A DNA stretch of 6,323 nucleotides from JBEEJL01 sp049698095 (GTDB lineage Bacteria; Pseudomonadota; Gammaproteobacteria; Burkholderiales; JBEEJL01): positions 1-6,323 of the forward strand of contig JBAVXA010000194.1 in NCBI GenBank assembly GCA_049698095.1, read 5' to 3'. The translations under genes were made by a program, and so were the position numbers. The notes below the pieces were generated by a model. It made no database searches. It was not told the origin of the DNA and saw only the letters and a list, made by a program, of their open reading frames with translations. Positions 1 through 4,931 of this stretch are shown piece by piece. How positions within the stretch are numbered: position 1 is the first letter of the stretch; the number at the start of each line of letters is the position of its first letter.

Positions 1-273
1 GCGGTGCATATCGAATGGCTTAATTACCCGGACGGCGACCTGAATCCGCATTTTATGGACGAGCTGAAACAGGCGGTCAATCCGGAATCGCTGGTATTGT
101 TTATTTGTCGCTCGGGCGTTCGCTCGCACTACGCCGCCGCTGCCGCAACGCAGGCCGGATTCCGCGACAGCTACAACGTGCTCGAGGGATTTGAGGGCGA
201 AAAAGACAGCGCAGGCCATCGCAATAAAAAGGCCGGCTGGCGCGCCGCAGGATTGCCCTGGATGCAGAGTTGA
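1..273 (+). CDS. Rhodanese-like domain protein, 3' part (5' end outside window)
   Basis: This is the C-terminal part of a single-domain rhodanese, a sulfurtransferase-type fold that carries a persulfide on an active-site cysteine. The loop CRSGVRS is encoded at 106-126, with Cys at 106-108. It is followed by the helix rich in Ala, then NVLEGFEGEKD and the ending GWRAAGLPWMQ, which is typical of proteobacterial stand-alone rhodaneses of about 140-150 residues. The frame is open to the first base. The GTG at 4-6 sits inside the expected GAVHIEW-like strand of the domain, so it is probably an internal Val rather than a start, and the N-terminal third (with the DVRE-type motif) lies upstream. The stop TGA is at 271-273, 40 nt before aroE on the same strand, so co-transcription is plausible. 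The sulfur donor and acceptor cannot be told from sequence. Confidence 0.9.
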   Translation, partial: AVHIEWLNYPDGDLNPHFMDELKQAVNPESLVLFICRSGVRSHYAAAAATQAGFRDSYNVLEGFEGEKDSAGHRNKKAGWRAAGLPWMQS

Positions 274-313
274 CATGCAATGACCGACAACTCCCGCATA
301 AGCGATTTCAAAC

Positions 314-1144
314 ATGACTGACCGCTACGCCGTAATCGGCCATCCAGTTTCCCACAGCAAATCGCCGCAAATTCACGCCGAATTCGCGAAGCAGACCGGG
401 GAAGATGTTTCCTACGCCGCGGTCCTTGCGCCATTGGGCAGTTTCGAAAAAACCGTCAACGAGTTCATCGCCGGCGGCGGCAAAGGGATGAATGTCACGA
501 CCCCGTTCAAGCAGCAGGCGTATGCCATGTGCGACGTGCTGACCGATCGGGCGCAACTTGCCGGCGCAGTGAATACGCTGACCTTCGCCGATGGGAAAAT
601 TCTTGGCGATACCACCGACGGCAAGGGGCTGATCCGCGACATCACCGGCAATCTGGGGTTTATCATCGAAGGCAAAAGCGTGCTGGTCATCGGCGCCGGC
701 GGTGCGGCGCGTGGAACGCTTGCACCGCTGTTGCGCAGCAATCCTTTGCGCCTGGTGATTGCCAATCGCACACACTCCAAAGCCGCCGAGCTGGCGCGCC
801 TGATCGCGCCGCTGGATAAAAAACAGAAGCACATCGAAGCCAAGACTTTCGAAGTGTTGTCGAATGAAAAGTTCGACCTGATCATCAATGCCACATCTGC
901 CAGCATGGAAAACAAGCTACCGGAGATTCCAAAAAATATTCAATTTAAACAAGCACTTATATACGATCTGATGTACGCCAAACTGCCTACGGCATTTATG
1001 AAGTTTGCCAGCGGACTTGGCGCCGAGCGGGTGAGCGACGGCTTGGGCATGCTGGTGGAGCAAGCGGCGGAATCCTTCTTCGTCTGGCGCGGAGTCCGCC
1101 CGGAAACAAAATCAGTGTTGAAAAAAATCCGTGCCGCGCTGTAA
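314..1144 (+). CDS. aroE: Shikimate dehydrogenase (NADP+)
   Basis: AroE reduces 3-dehydroshikimate to shikimate with NADPH in the cytoplasmic shikimate pathway to chorismate. The 276 residues match the usual length of about 270-280. The N-terminal substrate domain shows SHSKSPQIH (13-21), NVTTPFK (60-66, catalytic Lys66), Asn87 in AVNTL, and GDTTDGKGL (98-106, catalytic Asp102). The NADP Rossmann domain shows GAGGAARG (127-134) and NRTHSK (151-156), where Arg/Thr suit the NADP 2'-phosphate, followed by NATSASM (192-198). The C-terminal part has YDLMYAKLPTAF and DGLGMLVEQAA (242-252). All key residues are present, so it should be active. The ATG at 314 gives the standard MTDRYAVIGHP N-terminus, but no good Shine-Dalgarno lies before it. 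A patch around 925-965 is more AT-rich than the rest of the gene. It follows the rhodanese gene and precedes mtgA, a neighbour I recall from other betaproteobacteria. Confidence 0.97.
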   Translation: MTDRYAVIGHPVSHSKSPQIHAEFAKQTGEDVSYAAVLAPLGSFEKTVNEFIAGGGKGMNVTTPFKQQAYAMCDVLTDRAQLAGAVNTLTFADGKILGDTTDGKGLIRDITGNLGFIIEGKSVLVIGAGGAARGTLAPLLRSNPLRLVIANRTHSKAAELARLIAPLDKKQKHIEAKTFEVLSNEKFDLIINATSASMENKLPEIPKNIQFKQALIYDLMYAKLPTAFMKFASGLGAERVSDGLGMLVEQAAESFFVWRGVRPETKSVLKKIRAAL

Positions 1145-1249
1145 CAAAATTCAGTCTTCGTTCCTCGCCGCCGCTCCCGCGTCCGTGGCGATAAGGAATG
1201 TGCATGCTGCCGCCGTCAATCAAATCTGCTTTGTAAAATTGTTTCCTCG

Positions 1250-1963
1250 TTGAAGTTAAAAATCAGCCGCAAAAAACTCTGGTATTGGGCCTGGCGCGTC
1301 GGTGCACTTTTCTTACTGCTGTTCGCTTTGTATCAGATAAGGGTTTTTGCCCAAGTGTGGTGGTGGGTCGATCACAATCCTTCCTCCAGCGCATTCATGG
1401 ACCAGCGGCGCATGATCCTGCAGGGCAAAACGCCTGACGCCGAGCTGAGCCATGAATGGGTCGAATACGAGAGCATTTCGAATCATCTCAAGCGCGCCAT
1501 CATCGCGGCCGAAGATGCGCGTTTCGTCGACCATGAAGGCTTCGATTGGGAAGGTATTCAAAATGCCTTCGACAAGAATCTCAAGCGCGGCAAAATCGTC
1601 GCCGGCGGTTCCACCATCTCGCAACAGCTCGCCAAGAATTTATTTCTGTCCAACGCCAAAACCCCATGGCGCAAAGGCGAGGAAGCACTGATCACGCTGA
1701 TGCTCGAACGCATGATGGACAAGGAGCGCATATTCGAAATTTATTTGAATGTGATCGAGTGGGGCGACGGCGTATTCGGCGCGGAAGCCGCAGCGCAACA
1801 CTACTACGGCATCAGCGCCGCCAATTTAAGCGCCGCGCAAGCGGCCAAACTCGCCGCCATGATTCCCAACCCGCGCTTCTACGAAAAGAACCGCAGCGCC
1901 CGCGGCCTCGCGCGCAAGACGAATATTATTTTGCGTCGGATGGGCGAGGCAGAATTGCCATGA
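1250..1963 (+). CDS. mtgA: Monofunctional biosynthetic peptidoglycan transglycosylase (TTG start)
   Basis: MtgA polymerises lipid II into glycan strands on the periplasmic face of the inner membrane and lacks a transpeptidase domain. The protein has 237 residues, against about 240 in the family. A basic N-terminus is followed by one membrane anchor (about 14-36). The GT51 motifs come in order: EDARFVDHEGFDWEGI (88-103, catalytic Glu88), GGSTISQQLAKNLFLS (119-134), RKGEE (141-145, second conserved Glu145), and the IYLNVIEWGDGVFGAE and AAKLAAMIPNP stretches. The family-like N-terminus begins at the TTG at 1250, and no in-frame ATG or GTG lies between the aroE stop and this codon, so TTG is the most likely start although no clear Shine-Dalgarno precedes it. 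The frame continues open back to the aroE stop 105 nt upstream, and that linker shows no domain. Same-strand position suggests expression with aroE. Confidence 0.95.
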   Translation: MKLKISRKKLWYWAWRVGALFLLLFALYQIRVFAQVWWWVDHNPSSSAFMDQRRMILQGKTPDAELSHEWVEYESISNHLKRAIIAAEDARFVDHEGFDWEGIQNAFDKNLKRGKIVAGGSTISQQLAKNLFLSNAKTPWRKGEEALITLMLERMMDKERIFEIYLNVIEWGDGVFGAEAAAQHYYGISAANLSAAQAAKLAAMIPNPRFYEKNRSARGLARKTNIILRRMGEAELP

Positions 1964-1988
1964 AAATCGTACGAGAGGGGTAAATTTA

Positions 1989-2017
1989 TTAAATCCGTAT
2001 AAATATACCGATATAAT
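1989..2017 (+). promoter_or_regulatory. Putative sigma70-type promoter for the small membrane gene
   Basis: A perfect TATAAT -10 box lies at 2012-2017. A weak -35 candidate, TTAAAT at 1989-1994, is 17 bp upstream. The expected start of transcription is near 2024, about 25 nt before the ATG at 2049. The spacer holds a short inverted repeat, GTATA-AA-TATAC (1997-2008), which could be an operator half-site pair or simply AT-rich DNA. The weak -35 and the general AT richness lower confidence. Confidence 0.4.
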
Positions 2018-2048
2018 TTAATGGATTCACATCTATATAGGTTAAGCG

Positions 2049-2258
2049 ATGTTTTCATTTAAGGATAAGATTCTTGTTTGCGGGATTTTACTTACTGCAA
2101 TTGGATTGACTAGCCTGCCATATCCGCGCGTAAATCCTAAGCAAGCGCTAAGTGTATTCGAGGTTTTTGCGCATATGGGATTATTGGGTGTGTTTGGCGT
2201 AAGTTTGATAGTTGTCGGTTTGTTATTGGTGGTCGCGTCTTTTTTTCTTAAGAAATAA
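2049..2258 (+). CDS. Small two-helix membrane protein of unknown function
   Basis: I do not recognise this 69-residue protein. It has two hydrophobic stretches, about 8-23 and 43-67. They are joined by a short polar segment, PYPRVNPKQALSVFE, with positive and helix-breaking residues, and the protein ends in FFLKK. The layout fits a small inner-membrane protein. Lys residues at both ends suggest that N and C termini are cytoplasmic with a short periplasmic loop (positive-inside inference). The ATG at 2049 is preceded by AGG (2039-2041) at 7-nt spacing, and a TATAAT box lies about 32 nt upstream. Base composition is markedly more AT-rich than that of the flanking aroE, mtgA and mgtE genes, which hints at later acquisition or lineage-specific origin. 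No neighbour points to a role. Because it is short and unrecognised, a spurious reading frame cannot be excluded, but start, RBS and hydrophobic pattern agree. Confidence 0.6.
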   Translation: MFSFKDKILVCGILLTAIGLTSLPYPRVNPKQALSVFEVFAHMGLLGVFGVSLIVVGLLLVVASFFLKK

Positions 2259-2353
2259 TTATCTTGTTACGAGAGCGGATGAGATGAAATCCGAAGACAC
2301 TTCCTCCACTATGCTTCTTCCGGTCTGCGGTTTTTGAATTTCCACCTCATTCC

Positions 2354-2369
2354 CTTGTAAATAAACAAG
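2354..2369. repeat. Short inverted repeat upstream of mgtE
   Basis: CTTGT and ACAAG form a 5-bp inverted repeat around the loop AAATAA. It abuts the putative mgtE -35 region and is followed by only three T residues (2370-2372). It could be a binding site for a regulator or a weak terminator of the preceding gene. The stem is short enough to arise by chance. Confidence 0.25.
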
Positions 2370-2398
2370 TTTCAGCCTGCCGCTTATTCGCCTACAAT
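2370..2398 (+). promoter_or_regulatory. Putative mgtE promoter
   Basis: A TACAAT -10 box at 2393-2398 differs from consensus at one position. The weak -35 candidate TTTCAG at 2370-2375 is 17 bp upstream. Transcription would begin near 2405 and leave a leader of about 20 nt before the ATG at 2425. That is too short for an M-box Mg2+ riboswitch, and I see none in the whole 2259-2424 gap. Confidence 0.35.
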
Positions 2399-2424
2399 GG
2401 CGCATCTCGCGCAAGACGGACGTC

Positions 2425-3825
2425 ATGGCCGAACTCGATACGCTCATTCCGGAAGATATCAGCCTGCAGGAAACACTCAAGCAGGTGACGGACATGCTCG
2501 GCCATGAAAAAGACGCGCCGCCGCTGAGCCTCGACGACAACCGCCAGTTGCGCAGCAAGCTCGACGAGCTGCATCCTGCCGACGTGGCGTTCATTCTCGA
2601 ATCGCTGCCGTTAAACCATCGACTGGTTGTGTGGGACCTGGTCAAGGCCGAGCGCGACGGCGAAATTCTGCTGGAGGTTTCCGACTCGGTGCGCGAGTCG
2701 CTGATCAAGTCGATGGACAGCGAAGAGCTGCTCCACGCCGCTGAGACCCTCGATACCGACGAGATCGCCGACCTCGCGCCGGACCTGCCGTACGACGTGA
2801 TGCAGGAATTGATCGATTCGCTCGACGCGCAAAATCGCGCGCGCCTGCAATCGGCCATGTCTTATCCGGATAATTCCGTCGGCGCGATGATGGATTACGA
2901 CATGGTCGCCATTCGCGACGATATCAGTCTCGAGGTGGTGCTGCGCTACCTGCGCCGGCGCGGCGAATTACCTGACCAGACGGATCAATTGTTTGTCGTC
3001 GACCGCCAGGATAAGTTGCTCGGGACATTGCCGCTGAACAAATTACTCATTCTCGATCCGGAGAAACAGGTCGCCGACGTGATGGAAAAACCGGTGGAAG
3101 TTTTCCATCCGGACGGCGAGGCCCGCGAGGCCGCCGGCGCTTTCGAGCGCTATGATTTGATTTCCGCGCCAGTGGTCGATGCGGAAAACAAATTGATCGG
3201 CCGCGTCACCGTGAATGAAATGGTCGATTACATTATTGATGAATCGGAAGCGCAATCCTTGAAACGCGCCGGTTTGCGCGACGAGGAGGATTTGTTTGCC
3301 CCGGTAAAGGAAAGCACCAAGAACCGCACGTTGTGGCTGGGGATCAATCTGCTCACCGCGTTTGCCGCCTCGGCGGTGACCGGTTTGTTTGCCGCGTCGA
3401 TTGAAAAAATCGTCGCGCTGGCGGTGTTGATGACTGTCATTCCGAGCATGGGCGGTAATGCGGGGACGCAGACCATGGCGTTGGTGACGCGCGGCATTGC
3501 GTTGGACCAGATCAATGCCGGGAATATACGCTATCTGTTTAAGAAAGAATTGCTGGTCGCGTATTTCAATGCGCTGATCTGGGCATTCGTTGTCGGTTTG
3601 GTTGCGACGATATTTTATAAGGATTGGAAGTTGTCGCTGGTGTTCGGGGCGGCGATGATTATCGAATTGTTTGTCGCGGCGGCGAGCGGCGTGGCGATTC
3701 CGTTGATGCTGAAAAAATATAAACTTGATCCGGCTCTCGGCACGACGGTGATACTCACGACAATAACTGACGTGGTGGGGCTGGGCAGTTTTCTCGGCTT
3801 GGCGACGCTCTTTCTGTTGAAATAA
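2425..3825 (+). CDS. mgtE: Magnesium transporter MgtE (CBS-gated Mg2+ channel)
   Basis: MgtE is a homodimeric inner-membrane Mg2+ channel whose cytosolic domains sense internal Mg2+ and close the pore. The 466 residues fit the family (about 450-480). Domains in order: an acidic, helical MgtE-N superhelix (about 35-145, with HPADVA at 50-55), the SVGAMM junction (151-156), two CBS domains (about 157-280, with QLFVVD-LLGTLPLNKLL and SAPVVD-LIGRVTVNEM patterns), a connecting helix rich in charged residues, and five membrane helices (about 303-325, 327-349, 376-399, 405-430, 438-465). The family signature P-SMGGNAGTQ is present (MGGNAGTQ at 342-349). Asp449 in TTITDVVGLGSF corresponds to the Mg2+-binding pore Asp of characterised MgtE. 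The start fits a weak GACGGA (2415-2420) ribosome site. No truncation is seen. Regulation is expected to be mainly post-translational through the N and CBS domains. Confidence 0.96.
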   Translation: MAELDTLIPEDISLQETLKQVTDMLGHEKDAPPLSLDDNRQLRSKLDELHPADVAFILESLPLNHRLVVWDLVKAERDGEILLEVSDSVRESLIKSMDSEELLHAAETLDTDEIADLAPDLPYDVMQELIDSLDAQNRARLQSAMSYPDNSVGAMMDYDMVAIRDDISLEVVLRYLRRRGELPDQTDQLFVVDRQDKLLGTLPLNKLLILDPEKQVADVMEKPVEVFHPDGEAREAAGAFERYDLISAPVVDAENKLIGRVTVNEMVDYIIDESEAQSLKRAGLRDEEDLFAPVKESTKNRTLWLGINLLTAFAASAVTGLFAASIEKIVALAVLMTVIPSMGGNAGTQTMALVTRGIALDQINAGNIRYLFKKELLVAYFNALIWAFVVGLVATIFYKDWKLSLVFGAAMIIELFVAAASGVAIPLMLKKYKLDPALGTTVILTTITDVVGLGSFLGLATLFLLK

Positions 3826-3832
3826 TGTTCAA

Positions 3833-3838
3833 TATAAT
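3833..3838 (+). promoter_or_regulatory. Possible -10 box for the PEBP-family gene
   Basis: A perfect TATAAT lies 8 nt after the mgtE stop, in the AT-rich 82-nt gap before the secreted PEBP gene. No convincing -35 is found at 16-18 bp: the candidate region overlaps the mgtE 3' end and reads TTTCTG. No terminator hairpin is seen after mgtE, so read-through from mgtE is also possible. Confidence 0.25.
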
Positions 3839-3894
3839 CAAATAGTTATATTTATCATTCGTTTTCCGATTGTTCTTTGCTATCAAAACTTGTT

Positions 3895-3901
3895 ACGGAG
3901 G
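3895..3901 (+). promoter_or_regulatory. Strong Shine-Dalgarno that fixes the PEBP start
   Basis: ACGGAGG lies 6 nt before the ATG at 3908. It selects this ATG over the in-frame TTG at 3890, whose use would place the SD inside the gene and add six residues before the signal peptide. Confidence 0.85.
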
Positions 3902-3907
3902 TTTTCC

Positions 3908-4462
3908 ATGCGCATCATCTTGACCACACTTTTGCTATCCTTCGTCGCCACGGCGCAAGCCGCGGGCGGATTCAAACTATCCAGTTCCGACATCAAGCCG
4001 AACGGAACGATCAGCAACAAACAGGTATACAAGGGTTTCGGTTGCGAGGGCGAAAATATTTCTCCGGCGTTGAGCTGGAGCGGCGCGCCGAGCGGCACCA
4101 AGAGTTTTGCGTTACTGGTGCACGATCCCGACGCTCCGACCGGCGGCGCGGGCTGGTGGCATTGGGCCGTGTACAACATTCCGGCCAGTGCGAATGCCAT
4201 TGCGCAGGGCGCCGGTAGCGCCGACGGCACAAACCTGCCCAAGGGCAGCGTACAACAGAAAACCGATTTCGGTGCCGCCGGCTGGGGCGGCCCATGCCCG
4301 CCGCAAGGACACGGCAAGCATCATTATCATTTCACTCTGCACGCGTTGAAAACAGACAAGCTGGATATTCCCGATGGCGCCACGGCATCGTTAGTCGGCT
4401 TCATGGTGAACGCCAACAGTATCGGCAAGGCGAAGCTGACCGGTGTATACGGACGTAAATGA
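3908..4462 (+). CDS. Secreted YbhB/YbcL-family (PEBP, Raf kinase inhibitor-like) protein
   Basis: The protein has 184 residues from the ATG chosen by the strong SD. It starts with a Sec signal peptide, MRIILTTLLLSFVATAQA, with an A-Q-A site and predicted cleavage after residue 18, so the mature protein of about 166 residues should be periplasmic or secreted. The rest is a bacterial phosphatidylethanolamine-binding protein fold. It has DPDAP (73-77) with the following WWHW (83-86) and VYNIPA, then GPCPP (128-132) followed by HHYHFTLHAL. These two conserved blocks form the anion/ligand pocket in the family. The molecular role of bacterial members is unsettled, and the Raf name comes from eukaryotic homologues. 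The protein is complete and ends about 27 nt before a strong hairpin terminator. It lies 82 nt after mgtE, with no evident functional link to it. Confidence 0.93.
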   Translation: MRIILTTLLLSFVATAQAAGGFKLSSSDIKPNGTISNKQVYKGFGCEGENISPALSWSGAPSGTKSFALLVHDPDAPTGGAGWWHWAVYNIPASANAIAQGAGSADGTNLPKGSVQQKTDFGAAGWGGPCPPQGHGKHHYHFTLHALKTDKLDIPDGATASLVGFMVNANSIGKAKLTGVYGRK

Positions 4463-4488
4463 GTTAAGCGATTTTCAGAAGAAATAAA

Positions 4489-4512
4489 AAAACCCCGGCA
4501 AGCCGGGGTTTT
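4489..4512. terminator. Bidirectional rho-independent terminator between PEBP gene and csp
   Basis: AAAACCCCGG and CCGGGGTTTT form a 10-bp stem around a CAAG loop. On the + strand it runs into TTTTCTTTT, and on the - strand it is followed by a seven-T run plus ATTTC. The two genes converge on it, PEBP ending at 4462 and csp ending at 4535, so one hairpin can serve both. Confidence 0.93.
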
Positions 4513-4534
4513 CTTTTACTTCAGCAAGTAGCGA

Positions 4535-4738
4535 TTAAGCCACTTTGATATTCGAAGCCTGTTTGCCTTTAGGGCCGGTGGTCTCGTCGTACGTTACTTT
4601 TTGACCTTCAGACAGGGATTTGAATCCGCTGGACTGAATTGCCGAGAAGTGCGCGAACAAATCATCGCCGCCGTTGTCCGGGGTGATGAAACCAAAACCT
4701 TTGGAGTCGTTAAACCATTTTACTGTACCGTTTGCCAT
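4535..4738 (-). CDS. csp: CspA-family cold shock protein (RNA chaperone)
   Basis: This 67-residue protein is a single cold shock domain (OB fold) that binds single-stranded RNA and DNA and melts RNA structure in the cytoplasm. It has the usual length and a standard N-terminus, MANGTVKWFNDSKGFGFI. RNP1 is KGFGFI (13-18) and RNP2 is DLFAHFSAI (26-34). The aromatic surface residues Trp8, Phe15, Phe17, Phe28, His30 and Phe31 are all present, and the C-terminal part ends in KGKQASNIKVA. An AGGA Shine-Dalgarno (4748-4751, - strand) lies 9 nt before the ATG. The gene stands alone, with its own promoter and a leader of about 100 nt and a strong terminator downstream. Members of this family may be cold-induced or constitutive, and sequence alone does not say which. 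The 7-bp inverted repeat in the leader offers a possible translational control. Confidence 0.97.
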   Translation of the reverse strand: MANGTVKWFNDSKGFGFITPDNGGDDLFAHFSAIQSSGFKSLSEGQKVTYDETTGPKGKQASNIKVA

Positions 4739-4748
4739 TTACTTTATT

Positions 4749-4801
4749 CCTGATAAAAAAATTAGAGATTGCCGCTGTTGTATCAAGAAAGAAATATCAG
4801 G
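4749..4801 (-). promoter_or_regulatory. csp leader inverted repeat overlapping the Shine-Dalgarno
   Basis: Read on the - strand, CCTGATA (4801-4795) and TATCAGG (4755-4749) are perfect reverse complements about 39 nt apart. The second arm includes the AGG of the csp ribosome site. Pairing would hide the SD. The stem is short and AT-rich, so it would be weak. Its role as a temperature- or protein-sensitive switch is inference only. Confidence 0.35.
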
Positions 4802-4845
4802 CAAAAACCGTACTATTTGGAACTTGAACTACACCGACGGGTGCA

Positions 4846-4874
4846 ATTACGCGCTAAATCAAAGCGGAAGTCAA
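4846..4874 (-). promoter_or_regulatory. Putative csp promoter
   Basis: On the - strand, TTGACT (4874-4869) is a near-consensus -35, and CGTAAT (4851-4846) is a 4-of-6 -10 box at 17-bp spacing. Transcription would start near 4839, which gives a csp leader of about 100 nt. It lies in the 193-nt gap between csp and the upstream ABC gene. No clear terminator for the ABC gene is seen in that gap. Confidence 0.5.
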
Positions 4875-4931
4875 GGAATTCCATTTTTCCAGCAACTTAT
4901 ATTTTTTTGCGACTCGGGGGAACAATGGTTG

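Noticed and set aside
280..321. Thirteen-codon frame beginning ATGACCGAC just before aroE
   Set aside because: It overlaps the aroE start by a few bases and could be a leader peptide, but it has no SD, no attenuator-like hairpins and no run of regulatory codons.
308..915. Minus-strand open frames opposite aroE
   Set aside because: They overlap a complete aroE with all catalytic motifs and have low-complexity translations, so they are shadows.
1960..1983. Micro-frame whose ATG overlaps the mtgA stop (ATGA)
   Set aside because: It is only seven codons long with no domain. The overlap is probably accidental.
2244..2255. Palindrome TTTCTTAAGAAA at the end of the small membrane gene
   Set aside because: It is too AT-rich and has no proper loop or following T run, so it is not a credible terminator.
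2259..2858. Long minus-strand open frame (199 codons) opposite the start of mgtE
   Set aside because: It is Ser/Arg-rich with no domain, antisense to the well-supported mgtE frame, and runs over its promoter region. It reflects codon bias on the opposite strand.
2263..3897. Repeated 9-mer CTTGTTACG at 2263-2271 and 3889-3897
   Set aside because: Two copies of a 9-mer with different flanks are weak evidence. The second is explained by the PEBP ribosome-binding region.
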